Below the pieces are notes generated by a model. That model did not search any database, was not told the origin of the DNA, and saw only the letters and a program-made list of their open reading frames with translations. This document shows positions 33,626-42,179 of a stretch of 64,000 nucleotides of DNA, one piece after another; the stretch's first letter is position 1; each line of letters begins with the position of its first letter. The stretch spans positions 98,204-162,203 of the forward strand of contig JACIYI010000007.1 of assembly GCA_014360005.1 (NCBI GenBank), written 5' to 3'. The stretch is from Candidatus Aminicenantota bacterium. Its GTDB lineage: Bacteria; Acidobacteriota; Aminicenantia; Aminicenantales; Saccharicenantaceae. The position numbers were made by a program, and so were the translations under genes.

Positions 33626-35650
33626 ATGGATTACAAGCCCTATGTCCCGGAAAAAACTGATATGAAAGAATTCACCCTGCGGGCACTGATTCTCGGTCTG
33701 ATCATGACCGTTATTCTCGGCGCGGCCAACGCCTACCTCGGCCTCAGAGCCGGGATGACCATTGCCGCCACCTACCCGGCGGCCGTCATCGGCATGGCCC
33801 TGCTGAAGATTATGAGAGGCTCCATCCTGGAGGAAAATATTGCCCGAACCGTCGGCTCCATCGGGGAGTCGGTGGCGGCTGGGGCCATCTTCACCATCCC
33901 GGCCTTTCTGATAACTGGAGCCTGGCTCAAGTTCAATACGGTCGATGCCTATATCAAATCCACGGCTTTGATGTTTGTCGGCGGGCTGCTGGGTATCCTG
34001 TTCGTCACTTTCCTGCGAAGAATTATGGTGACCGACCCGGAGCTCCCCTTTCCCGAATCGGTGGCCGCAGCCGAAATACATAAGGCCGGCCAGAAGGGCA
34101 GCGCTGGAGCTAAGTTCCTGTTCCAGGCCATGGGGACCGGGGCTCTGCTCTATGCCCTGGGCGTGGTGCAATTGTTTGCCGCTTCCAAAGAATTCATCAT
34201 AAAACTGGGTAAAATCGGCTCCAGCTTCGTCCGTCTGGGAGCCACCAAGGAGGCTCAGACCATCGGTACCGGTGGGCTGGTCAGTGTCTCCGGGCCTGGA
34301 ATCTTCCCGGCTTACATCGGGGTCGGCTACATCATCGGTCCCCGGCTGGCGTCGCTGAACTTTGCTGGGGGAGTGCTAGCCTGGGGCTTGTTCGCCCCGT
34401 TGCTGATGTATTTTCTCGGCCCGCACCTGGTAACCCAGTTCTATGGACCGGGTGTGGCCATGTCTGATGTGGCCTGGCCGGACCTCGTGACCAACGTCTG
34501 GAAATTCATCATCAGGCCAATTGCCGTTGGCGGCATGCTGGTCGGTGCTGGTTATACCCTGTTCCGGATGAGAAAAAACCTGGGCGCCGGAATCAAGCGG
34601 TCAATCAGCGACGTTAAAAAAGCAGCCGAAAAAACCGAGGTTACTTCCCGAATTGAGAAAGACCTGGACAGCCGCCTGGTTCTTTTCCTGATGGTCCTGA
34701 CTGTTATCCTGATGGTTTTTGTTTACAGGATTTTCTCCGGCAGTTACCCCCCGGCCGTCCTGGCGGCTGTGGTTATGGCTCTGGCTGGATTTTTCTTTGC
34801 CGCGGTTTCCGGCAACCTGGTTGGAACCATAGGTTCTTCCAACAATCCCATTTCTGGCCTGACCCTGTCGACTCTGATCATCGCCGGGCTGCTGATGGTG
34901 CTGATCGGAGCCAGGGGGACAAGCGGGGTGGTGGCTGTCCTGGGGGTGGCTTCAGTCGTCTGCGTGTCTTCGGCTGTGGCCGGCGAGATGCTCCAGGACC
35001 TTAAGGTCGGCCATATCCTGGGCGGCACTCCCTGGAAGATGCAGGTGGGCGATATCTTTGGTGTTCTGCTGGCCTCACTCCTGCTCTACTTCCCGTTGAT
35101 GATTCTGCATGGAGCTTTTACTTTCGGCAGCAAAGACCTGCCGGCCCCCCAGGCTGGGCTGATGGCCGCCATTTCCCAGGGCATAGTCGGCGGGGAGATG
35201 GCCTGGCCCCTGGTAATCGTAGGCATGCTGATGGGCTTCGCCCTTATCCTGGTCCAGGTCCGTTCCCCCATGCTGGTCGCCGTGGGCATGTACCTGCCGC
35301 TGGAAACGACTTTTGCCATTTTCATGGGCGGTATGATCAAGGGAATTCTCGACCGGATGGTAGCCAGGCGCCAGCTCAACCCGGCTCAAAAAGCCAGGGT
35401 GGAAAACGTCGGTATCCTGCTGGCCGCTGGCCTGATTGCTGGAGAAGCCCTGACCGGTCTGGTCAGAGCCACCTGGAAATTTTTCTTCCTGCAGAACATC
35501 GTCGGACGGGATATCCCCGTTATCTTCAAAAACCCGACTTACCTGGGCGGCCTGGCAGTCCTGGCATTGATAGGCTTCTACCTTATAGCCGTTCCCCTGA
35601 AAAATGCTGGTGCTCCGGACGAACCACCGCCACCTTCGGCCGTGATTTAA
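33626..35650 (+). CDS. OPT-family oligopeptide transporter
   Basis: This 674-residue protein has roughly fourteen to sixteen membrane helices. It opens with KEFTLRALILGLIMTVILGAANAYLGLRAGMTIAATYPAAVIG split over the first two helices, the typical start of bacterial OPT proteins. SIGESVAAGAIFTIPAF and GSSNNPISGLTLSTLI also match. An in-frame ATG lies at 33542, but GGAGAGCCAG directly precedes 33626, the better start. OPT proteins import oligopeptides or metal chelates; here peptides fit the many peptidases. It has its own promoter and is not obviously linked to def. Confidence 0.88.
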   Translation: MDYKPYVPEKTDMKEFTLRALILGLIMTVILGAANAYLGLRAGMTIAATYPAAVIGMALLKIMRGSILEENIARTVGSIGESVAAGAIFTIPAFLITGAWLKFNTVDAYIKSTALMFVGGLLGILFVTFLRRIMVTDPELPFPESVAAAEIHKAGQKGSAGAKFLFQAMGTGALLYALGVVQLFAASKEFIIKLGKIGSSFVRLGATKEAQTIGTGGLVSVSGPGIFPAYIGVGYIIGPRLASLNFAGGVLAWGLFAPLLMYFLGPHLVTQFYGPGVAMSDVAWPDLVTNVWKFIIRPIAVGGMLVGAGYTLFRMRKNLGAGIKRSISDVKKAAEKTEVTSRIEKDLDSRLVLFLMVLTVILMVFVYRIFSGSYPPAVLAAVVMALAGFFFAAVSGNLVGTIGSSNNPISGLTLSTLIIAGLLMVLIGARGTSGVVAVLGVASVVCVSSAVAGEMLQDLKVGHILGGTPWKMQVGDIFGVLLASLLLYFPLMILHGAFTFGSKDLPAPQAGLMAAISQGIVGGEMAWPLVIVGMLMGFALILVQVRSPMLVAVGMYLPLETTFAIFMGGMIKGILDRMVARRQLNPAQKARVENVGILLAAGLIAGEALTGLVRATWKFFFLQNIVGRDIPVIFKNPTYLGGLAVLALIGFYLIAVPLKNAGAPDEPPPPSAVI

Positions 35651-35671
35651 GCGGTTCGTTGAGGCCAGAGG

Positions 35672-35700
35672 TTGTCTAAAGACTGGGCCTGGACTAAAAT
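35672..35700 (+). promoter_or_regulatory. Predicted def-fmt promoter
   Basis: TTGTCT at 35672-35677, a 17-base spacer and TAAAAT at 35695-35700. The start codon of def begins seven bases after the -10, where transcription itself should begin, and no Shine-Dalgarno sequence is present. A leaderless mRNA is predicted. Confidence 0.5.
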
Positions 35701-35706
35701 AAGTTT

Positions 35707-36219
35707 ATGGCAGTGCTGGAAATAATAACCATCGGACATCCGACTCTGGCCACCAGAGCCCGCCCGGTAGAAAACATTAATCAGGAAATCGTAGAACTGG
35801 CTAGAAACATGGTGGAAACCATGCACCAGGCGCCGGGCATCGGCCTGGCTGCGCCTCAGGTCAACGTCAGCCTCAGGTTGATAACTGTTGACCTATCTGT
35901 GGGAGAGAACCAGGACGAGCTGATTGTGATGATCAACCCCGAAATCATTGAAGCTGAGGGCGAACAGGTCGGAGAGGAGGGCTGCCTGTCAGTCCCAGGA
36001 GTATACGAAAAAGTGCTGCGCCCCTCGCACCTTCTGCTGAAGGGTTACAACCTTGACGGCCAGGAAATCAGGCTGGAGGCCACCGACTTGCTGGCCAGAG
36101 TTTTCTGCCATGAAATCGACCACCTGGAAGGCAAGCTGTTTGTCGACCGGCTGTCACCACTGAAGAGGCGTCTGGTCAGGAGCCGCTTGAAAAGGGAGCT
36201 GGCCAGAGGAAAAAGCTGA
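35707..36219 (+). CDS. def: Peptide deformylase
   Basis: This 170-residue metalloenzyme has all three family motifs: GIGLAAPQV near 44-52, EEGCLSVPG near 95-103 with the metal-binding Cys, and HEIDHLEGKLF near 138-148 with both His ligands and the catalytic Glu. It removes the formyl group from the N-terminal Met of new proteins in the cytoplasm. Its stop codon overlaps the fmt start by one base (TGATG), so removal and addition of formyl groups are coordinately expressed. ATG 35707 lacks a Shine-Dalgarno sequence and is probably at the transcript 5' end. Confidence 0.95.
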   Translation: MAVLEIITIGHPTLATRARPVENINQEIVELARNMVETMHQAPGIGLAAPQVNVSLRLITVDLSVGENQDELIVMINPEIIEAEGEQVGEEGCLSVPGVYEKVLRPSHLLLKGYNLDGQEIRLEATDLLARVFCHEIDHLEGKLFVDRLSPLKRRLVRSRLKRELARGKS

Positions 36220-37169
36220 TGAGGATTGTCTTCTTCGGCAGTCCGGCCACGGCCTTGCCAGCGCTGAATGCACTGCTGTCAGCCGGACACCAGATCCAGC
36301 TGGTTATAACCCAGCCCGACCGGCCAGCCGGTCGGGGCCAGAAATTGACCCCATCCGCTGTCAAGGTCTATGCCGAAAACCACGGCCTGCCCTACCTGCA
36401 ACCGGAAAAGATCCGACGGGACGATAAAGTCCTAGAGCTTATAAGAGAAGCCAGGCCTGAGGTCAACGTGGTAGTGGCTTATGGCCAGATTATTCCGGCT
36501 TCTATTATTTATCTCCCGCCCTGGAAATCGCTCAATATTCACTTCTCCCTGTTGCCGAAATACCGGGGCGCAGCGCCAGTCCAGTGGGCAATTCTTAACG
36601 GCGATAGGTTTACCGGGGTCACCATCTTCCAGCTGAACGAAAAGATGGACGAAGGACCGATCCTGGCCCAGGAAATGGTGGAAGTGTTACCAAGAGAAAA
36701 TGCCCCCGAACTGGAAACCCGGCTGGCCCACATCGGGGCCCGGCTCCTGCTCCAGACTCTGGATAATATCAACCGGTTGCAACTGAAGGAACAGGACCAT
36801 TCCCAGGCCACTTACGCCCCCAAGCTGGCCAAAGCCCAGGGAAAAATAGACTGGCAGGAACCGGCCGAAGTTATCGACCGCAAGGTGCGGGCTTTTACCG
36901 GCTGGCCCGGGGCCTTCACCTTCCTCCAGGGACAGCGCCTGGAAATCACTAATGGTCAGGTGACCCAGGGATTGATGCCTGAGGCCCGGCCGGGAGAAAT
37001 CGTCCAGATTGATAAATCAGGAATTTATGTTTGCTGCGGTCGGAGGACTTTTTACTTGATAGAGAAAGTGAAACCCGAAGGCAAAAAAGAAATGTCCGCT
37101 TATGCCTTTTCTCTGGGAGGGAAAGTTAAAATCGGAACCTTCCTCGGGCTGGAGTTCCCTGAAAAATAG
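36219..37169 (+). CDS. fmt: Methionyl-tRNA formyltransferase
   Basis: This 316-residue protein starts RIVFFGSPATALPALNALLS and carries the formyl-transfer site SLNIHFSLLPKYRGAAPVQW near 106-125 (Asn, His and Ser of the catalytic area) followed by GVTIFQLNEKMDEGPIL. The C-terminal domain begins about residue 205 with KIDWQEPAEVIDRKVRAF, the tRNA-binding OB-like region. It transfers formyl from 10-formyl-THF to Met-tRNA(fMet). Translationally coupled to def. Normal length. Confidence 0.95.
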   Translation: MRIVFFGSPATALPALNALLSAGHQIQLVITQPDRPAGRGQKLTPSAVKVYAENHGLPYLQPEKIRRDDKVLELIREARPEVNVVVAYGQIIPASIIYLPPWKSLNIHFSLLPKYRGAAPVQWAILNGDRFTGVTIFQLNEKMDEGPILAQEMVEVLPRENAPELETRLAHIGARLLLQTLDNINRLQLKEQDHSQATYAPKLAKAQGKIDWQEPAEVIDRKVRAFTGWPGAFTFLQGQRLEITNGQVTQGLMPEARPGEIVQIDKSGIYVCCGRRTFYLIEKVKPEGKKEMSAYAFSLGGKVKIGTFLGLEFPEK

Positions 37170-37214
37170 GTTTTTAGCCTTTCTTTTTTATACCATCAGA
37201 TTCGCAGAAAAAGA

Positions 37215-38105
37215 CTATTCTTCTATGATGTAATGAATGGGGTTGATGGGCTTACCGTTCAGGTGAACTTCATAGTGGAGATGGGGTCCCAGGGCTTTTC
37301 CGGTTCGACCGACGTAACCGATAACCTGGCCTCTGGACACCTTCTGCCCCGATTTGACTGCCGCTTTGTTTAAGTGCCAGTACTCGGTGGAAAAACCGCT
37401 GCCGTGGCTGATGGAGACGAAGTTGCCTTTATACTTGTTAAAACCAACCTGAACTACCACTCCATCAGCCGTGGCCACCACCGGATTATTCAGGTTGGTG
37501 GCAATGTCCAGCCCGGCGTGAAAGGCATTCCGGCCGGTAAAAGGATCAATCCTGGGTCCAAAGGAAGAAGAAACCCAGCCCACAGTCGGCCAGATGGTGG
37601 GGGTAGTGGCCAGCACCGCTGTCTGGCTCTCGAAGAAGTTGAGCATGTAATTCAGGTTTTTCTCCACGGCTTCGGCCCTCTGTTTTATGGCCTGGAGAGC
37701 ACCGGTCTCCATGTTCCTGCGCTGGGGAACCCGGTCCAAATCAGTTCTTTCTCCGCCGCCCAGACCCGGATCACCCTTTAAGTTTTCCGGAGATTGCAGC
37801 CCGGCCAGCACGTTTATCTTCCGGGCATAATCCTCAAAGTTGCTGATGGTCTTTTTCATCTGGGCGATGGTGTTTTCATAAGTAGCAATGGTTTCTTTTT
37901 GCTGAGCCGTCTCCTGCAGCAACTCCCGGTAGCGAGCCTTGGTCATGGTCATGGAAAAATAATCCAGAAGAAAGAAGACGAAAAGAATCAGAAACGACAC
38001 CCCGGCTCCGAGCAACAGCCGGACTACCTTCTGGGAGATGTTGACCGTCCGGAAATTTGTCTTCCAGTTAGGAACGATGACGATTGATATAAATTTTTTA
38101 GCCAT
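37215..38105 (-). CDS. M23-family peptidoglycan endopeptidase with coiled coil
   Basis: This 296-residue protein has one membrane helix (about 25-47), a coiled coil (about 50-95) and a C-terminal LytM/M23 domain with the zinc motifs HAGLDIA (His and Asp) and GPHLHYEVH (His), plus HGSGFSTEYWHLN between them. All ligands are present, so it should be active rather than an EnvC-type regulator, cutting peptidoglycan cross-links in the periplasm. It converges on fmt across a 45-base gap with no clear terminator hairpin. Last of the acnB run, 68 bases after the EF-Tu-domain gene. Confidence 0.88.
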   Translation of the reverse strand: MAKKFISIVIVPNWKTNFRTVNISQKVVRLLLGAGVSFLILFVFFLLDYFSMTMTKARYRELLQETAQQKETIATYENTIAQMKKTISNFEDYARKINVLAGLQSPENLKGDPGLGGGERTDLDRVPQRRNMETGALQAIKQRAEAVEKNLNYMLNFFESQTAVLATTPTIWPTVGWVSSSFGPRIDPFTGRNAFHAGLDIATNLNNPVVATADGVVVQVGFNKYKGNFVSISHGSGFSTEYWHLNKAAVKSGQKVSRGQVIGYVGRTGKALGPHLHYEVHLNGKPINPIHYIIEE

Positions 38106-38173
38106 TTCTAATCCTTTTCTTTAGCACATTTTGCCTTTTTCTGTCAACCTTATATCGAAATTTTGCCAGTTTT

Positions 38174-38431
38174 TTACTCTATCACCCTGAAGATAACGTC
38201 ATGCTCTCTAACTGGCATATCCACCTTGAAGGCTACTTCCTCCCCGGCCCTGGCCTCTTCCACCGGCTTATGCTCAATCTGCATGGACTCAATCTTCTGA
38301 AAAAAATCGGTACTGTGTCCTTTGATATGAACGACATCACCGATTTTGAGGCCCCGGCCCGAAATCTTGGCCACTCCTACTTGAATCTTTGAAAAATAAT
38401 GAGTTATACGGCCGACCTCTACCTCCTCCAT
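38174..38431 (-). CDS. Stand-alone EF-Tu domain-2-like protein
   Basis: This 85-residue protein reads as one beta-barrel of the translation-factor domain 2 type: EEVEVGRITHYFSKIQVGVA, GLKIGDVVHIKGHS and IESMQIEHKPVEEARAGEEVAFKV. These are equivalents of the barrel that in EF-Tu or IF2 packs against the GTPase domain. There is no GTPase part. Similar small translation-factor-like proteins exist in bacteria and archaea without a known job. GGAGG lies a few bases before ATG 38431. Base composition is like its neighbours. Confidence 0.7.
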   Translation of the reverse strand: MEEVEVGRITHYFSKIQVGVAKISGRGLKIGDVVHIKGHSTDFFQKIESMQIEHKPVEEARAGEEVAFKVDMPVREHDVIFRVIE

Positions 38432-38494
38432 TTTTACCCTCCTTATAAATTTGTCTAAAAAATACCAAAAAAATTGAATTTAAGCAAACAAATT

Positions 38495-39256
38495 TTATCC
38501 GCCACAGAGGACTGAGCCCCCATTGACGTTCAATATTTCCCCTGTTATATGCGCAGCCAAGTCGGACACCAGGAATAAAATTGGGCCGGCAATATCCTCA
38601 GGTGGAGGGATTCTTTTAAGGGGAATAGACTGCCTGACTTTTTCTCTGAATTCGGGGTCGGCAAAGACTTCGGTGCACATGTCCGTGTCCACCCAGCCGG
38701 GAGCCACGCAGTTTACCCTGATGTTAGCCGGAGCCAGTTCCACGGCCAGCGACTTGGTCAGAGCCAGCAGGGCTCCCTTGCTGGCAGCATAGTGAGAATG
38801 GAAGGCCTCTCCCCTGACTGCGGCGGTGGAAGCCACGTTGACTATCCAGCCCTGTCCGTTTTTCTTCATCCAGGGCACCACGGCGTTGGTGGCAAAAAAC
38901 ACCCCGTCCAGATTGACGGCCATTGTCTCCTGCCAGACCTCTTCTGTCATGTTTCCCATTTCCCCATAGGTCCAGATGCCGGCATTGTTGATCAGGATAT
39001 CAATCCGGCCCCAGTGCTCCCCGACCTGATTGACCATCCTATCCACTTCTTCCCGGCTGGAGATTTCGGCCCGGCAGATAAGGCCTTCCCGGCCCTGTTC
39101 TTCTACCAATTTTTTTGCTTCCAGAGCTGCCGGTTCATTCCGCTGGTAGTGGATGGCTACATCCGCCCCGGCCGCTGCCAGCAGAACAGCCGTAGCCCGG
39201 CCTATACCCCTGGAGCCGCCGGTTACCAGGGCTTTTTTCTCGTCGAGTCTGATCAT
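38495..39256 (-). CDS. Short-chain dehydrogenase/reductase (FabG-like)
   Basis: This 253-residue Rossmann protein has TGGSRGIGRATAVLL for the dinucleotide (an Arg after Ser suggests NADPH), LINNAGIW, and the catalytic Ser of NVASTAAV with YAASKGALL (Tyr and Lys). It most resembles 3-oxoacyl-ACP reductases, but FabG-like SDRs act on many substrates, and no fatty-acid genes are near. It starts 16 bases after acnB and is probably cotranscribed with it. Confidence 0.82.
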   Translation of the reverse strand: MIRLDEKKALVTGGSRGIGRATAVLLAAAGADVAIHYQRNEPAALEAKKLVEEQGREGLICRAEISSREEVDRMVNQVGEHWGRIDILINNAGIWTYGEMGNMTEEVWQETMAVNLDGVFFATNAVVPWMKKNGQGWIVNVASTAAVRGEAFHSHYAASKGALLALTKSLAVELAPANIRVNCVAPGWVDTDMCTEVFADPEFREKVRQSIPLKRIPPPEDIAGPILFLVSDLAAHITGEILNVNGGSVLCGG

Positions 39257-39272
39257 TGTCCTGCATCCTTTC

Positions 39273-41813
39273 TCAGACGTAGCTCAGGCTGAAATCAGCC
39301 ATTTGGTGAAATTCCAGGTAGCGATAAATCTGGTCAGCATATGGCAAGATTTTTTCCTTCATCAGTGAAAAGTATTTCTCAACCGCGGGCAGCTGGCCTT
39401 CAACCGCAGCTATAGCCGCCAGTTCGGCTGACCCCAGGTAGACCCGGGCGTTATCGCCCATCCGATTATCAAAATTCCGGGTGGAAGTGGAGATAACGGT
39501 GGTGCCGGGTCTGACCCGGGCCTGGTTGCCCATGCATAGTGAGCAGCCAGGGATTTCCACCCTGGCCCCAACCTGAGAAAAGGCGGCAAACAACCCTTCT
39601 TTCATCAACTGCGAATAATCCATCTTGGTGGGCGGAGTCAGCCAGATGCGGGTTGAGGGATAGCAGGCTTTTTCGAAGATTTTAGCCGCGGCCCGGAAAT
39701 GGCCGATGTTGGTCATGCAGGAGCCTATGAAAACTTCGTCAATTTTATCCCCGGCCACCTCACTCAACAATTTGACATCATCCGGGTCGTTGGGACAGGC
39801 CAGGATGGGCTCCTTAATTTCAGCCAGGTCAATTTCAAGAACGGCGGCATACTCGGCCCTGGCGTCTCTCTTCAGCAGGACCGGATTTTTCAGCCAGTCT
39901 TCACAGGCCTTGATTCTCTTTTCCAGGGTGCCGGCATCCTGGTAACCTTCCTCAATCATCTTTTTCATCAAGGCTATGTTACTCTTCAAATACTCCGCTA
40001 CCTTTTCTTCTTTCAGGGCAATAACGGCTGCGGCTGCCGACCTCTCGGCTGAAGCGTCGGTTAGCTCATAAGCCTGCTCTACCGTCAACTCTTCCAGACC
40101 TTCCATTTCCAGAATACGGCCGTTGAAGACGTTCTTCTTGCCCTTCTTGGCCACGGTCAGCAGGCCCTGCTTGATGGCAAAATAGGGAATGGCGTTAACC
40201 ACATCCCTCAGGGTTATCCCGGGGTTTAACTGGCCGGAAAACCTGACCAGAACTGATTCCGGCATATCAAGCGGCATAAAGCCCAGGGCTCCGGCAAAAG
40301 CCACCAGTCCGGAACCAGCCGGAAAACTGATACCAACCGGAAATCTGGTGTGAGAATCACCGCCGGTGCCGACGGTGTCGGGAAGTATCAACCGGTTGAG
40401 CCAGGAATGAATGACTCCATCTCCCGGTTTCAGGGCGACGCCCTTCCTTTCAACCACAAACGCCGACAGGTTGCGGTGCATCCGGACATCGGTAGGCTTG
40501 GGGTAAGCTGCCGTATGACAGAAAGACTGCATGAACAGTTCAGTCTGGAATTCCAGGCAGGCCAGTTCGGTCAGTTCATCGGCCGTCATGGGCCCGGTCG
40601 TATCCTGAGAGCCGACCGTGGTCATCCGGGGTTCGCAGGCAGTGCCTGGCAGCACACCGGGCAGGCCACAGGCTTTACCCACGATTTTTTGAGCCAGGGT
40701 ATAACCCTGACCAGGCTCTGGTTCGGGGTTCTGAACCTGGACAAAAAAGTCAGCTTCCGGCCAGCCCAGGTCTTTCCTGGCTCGGGCCGTCAGCTGGCGA
40801 CCAATGATCAGGTTAAGGCGGCCGCCGGCCCGGAATTCGTCTTTAATGGTCACCGGCTTCCAGTCAAATTTAGCCAGCACTTCTCCGTTCTGGCTCAGGA
40901 TTAAACCTTCCTGTGTTCTTATTTTTATCACCTCTCCCGTTTTTAAGCGGCTAACATCAGCCTGGATGGGCAATCCGCCGGAATCTTGGGTGGTATTGAA
41001 GAAAATGGGGGCGATGAGACCGCCGATGACCACTCCTCCCCGCCTTTTGTTGGGTACATACGGGATATCTTCACCTATATGCCACATCAGTGAGTTGCAG
41101 GCTGACTTCCTGGAAGAACCGGTGCCGACCACATCCCCAACAAAAGCCACCTTATAACCCTCTTCCCGGAATTTTTTTATGATCTCCAGCCCGCCAGGAA
41201 ACCTGGTCTCCCCCATGCTCAGGGCGTGCAGAGGAATATCAGGACGACTCCAGGCGTACTTGGCCGGTGAGAAATCATCCGTGTTTATCTCGCCATCAAC
41301 CTTGAAAACTTTAAGAACTATTTCCTCAGGCAGGTCCGGCCGGGAAAGGAACCATTCACCTTTGGCCCAGGATTCCAGCACCTCTCGGGCGTATCTATTG
41401 GTTTTAGATAGAGTCAGCACTTTGTCATAAGCGCCATATACCAGAATTATTTTCTTCAGGGCTTCAGCGGCCGCGGCAGCCAGAGTCTCATTTTCCAGCA
41501 TGGCCACCAGCGGTTCGACGTTATAACCGCCGATCATGGTTCCCAGCAGAAAGACTGCTTTTTCCGGACTGACCAGGGGGGATTTCCTCTTACCCAGGGT
41601 AATCTCGGTAAGCCAGTTGGCCTTTATTTTGGCGGCCGGGTCAACTCCGGGTGAAATCCTCTGTTCCAGAAGATAAAGAAGATCTTTTTCCCTGCCGGCC
41701 GGGGGATTTTCCAGAAGCTGGCACAGTTCCTCCGTTTCCTGGGGATTTAGAGGCAGGGGCGGTATACCCTGTTTTTCTCTTTCCTTAGCTTTTTGATAAT
41801 AGCCTTCCAGCAT
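39273..41813 (-). CDS. acnB: Aconitate hydratase B
   Basis: This 846-residue protein has the AcnB domain order: a HEAT-like helical start (about 1-155), then a swivel domain ([20 protein letters not shown] and [17 protein letters not shown]), then the catalytic domains. The 4Fe-4S cysteines are in [11 protein letters not shown] (about 698) and [13 protein letters not shown] (about 758 and 761). It interconverts citrate and isocitrate; AcnB proteins may also act on 2-methyl-cis-aconitate. It is divergent from icd across 366 bases and has a strong promoter at 41865-41893. AAGGAGATGACCCG precedes ATG 41813. Confidence 0.95.
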   Translation of the reverse strand: MLEGYYQKAKEREKQGIPPLPLNPQETEELCQLLENPPAGREKDLLYLLEQRISPGVDPAAKIKANWLTEITLGKRKSPLVSPEKAVFLLGTMIGGYNVEPLVAMLENETLAAAAAEALKKIILVYGAYDKVLTLSKTNRYAREVLESWAKGEWFLSRPDLPEEIVLKVFKVDGEINTDDFSPAKYAWSRPDIPLHALSMGETRFPGGLEIIKKFREEGYKVAFVGDVVGTGSSRKSACNSLMWHIGEDIPYVPNKRRGGVVIGGLIAPIFFNTTQDSGGLPIQADVSRLKTGEVIKIRTQEGLILSQNGEVLAKFDWKPVTIKDEFRAGGRLNLIIGRQLTARARKDLGWPEADFFVQVQNPEPEPGQGYTLAQKIVGKACGLPGVLPGTACEPRMTTVGSQDTTGPMTADELTELACLEFQTELFMQSFCHTAAYPKPTDVRMHRNLSAFVVERKGVALKPGDGVIHSWLNRLILPDTVGTGGDSHTRFPVGISFPAGSGLVAFAGALGFMPLDMPESVLVRFSGQLNPGITLRDVVNAIPYFAIKQGLLTVAKKGKKNVFNGRILEMEGLEELTVEQAYELTDASAERSAAAAVIALKEEKVAEYLKSNIALMKKMIEEGYQDAGTLEKRIKACEDWLKNPVLLKRDARAEYAAVLEIDLAEIKEPILACPNDPDDVKLLSEVAGDKIDEVFIGSCMTNIGHFRAAAKIFEKACYPSTRIWLTPPTKMDYSQLMKEGLFAAFSQVGARVEIPGCSLCMGNQARVRPGTTVISTSTRNFDNRMGDNARVYLGSAELAAIAAVEGQLPAVEKYFSLMKEKILPYADQIYRYLEFHQMADFSLSYV

Positions 41814-41864
41814 CGGGTCATCTCCTTTTTATTATTTAAGATAAAGCGGACGATACAGGCTTAT

Positions 41865-41893
41865 ATCTTATGAATTATTGATTGTTTTGTCAA
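41865..41893 (-). promoter_or_regulatory. Strong predicted acnB promoter
   Basis: On the minus strand, a perfect TTGACA (41893-41888), a 17-base spacer and TAAGAT (41870-41865). The expected start is near 41858, giving a leader of about 45 bases. Confidence 0.6.
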
Positions 41894-42108
41894 AAAAATG
41901 TGTTATCCCAGGCGCTTGATGATAGCTCAAACCAGAAATACCGTGAAGGCCAGAATTCCCACCGGAGGAAGGCCTAAAGATGACAGGCAGGAGCCCAGCT
42001 GCCGAAGGCCAGGGCTATCCTCATTCTGAAATTTTAAAACAGAAACCTGCGGGTTTGCGGGCAGGACTTGATTGCCAGCCGCCCGGGTCATCCAGCTGAA
42101 AAAATTTA

Positions 42109-42137
42109 TTGATTTTAGCTAAATAAAATAATAGAAT
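42109..42137 (+). promoter_or_regulatory. Predicted icd promoter
   Basis: TTGATT at 42109-42114, a 17-base spacer and TAGAAT at 42132-42137, in AT-rich sequence. The leader would be about 36 bases and ends with AGGAGGTAAA before the ATG. Confidence 0.5.
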
Positions 42138-42179
42138 TAAACCTTAAAATTTCTCATCAAAATAAAATCAGGAGGTAAA

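Larger units (their letters stand above)
41814..42179. other. Divergent acnB-icd intergenic region with nested hairpin
   Basis: This 366-base gap holds two predicted outward promoters (41865-41893 and 42109-42137). Between them is a nested hairpin: GGCCT 41971-41975 pairs with AGGCC 42006-42010, and inside it GGCAG 41986-41990 pairs with CTGCC 41999-42003 around an eight-base loop. A second small hairpin is CCTGC 42046-42050 with GCAGG 42061-42065. GAAGGCCAG occurs twice (41945-41953, 42004-42012). No open frame is convincing. Because both predicted promoters point away from the hairpin, it may not lie in either mRNA. Confidence 0.5.

Noticed and set aside
41941..42012. Known riboswitch, such as a c-di-GMP-I or cobalamin type
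   Set aside because: CCTAA and GCCGAAGG-like words recall the c-di-GMP-I motif, but its conserved core (GCAAAGC-type and the tetraloop stem) is not properly present, and cobalamin motifs do not fit. Kept as an unassigned structure.
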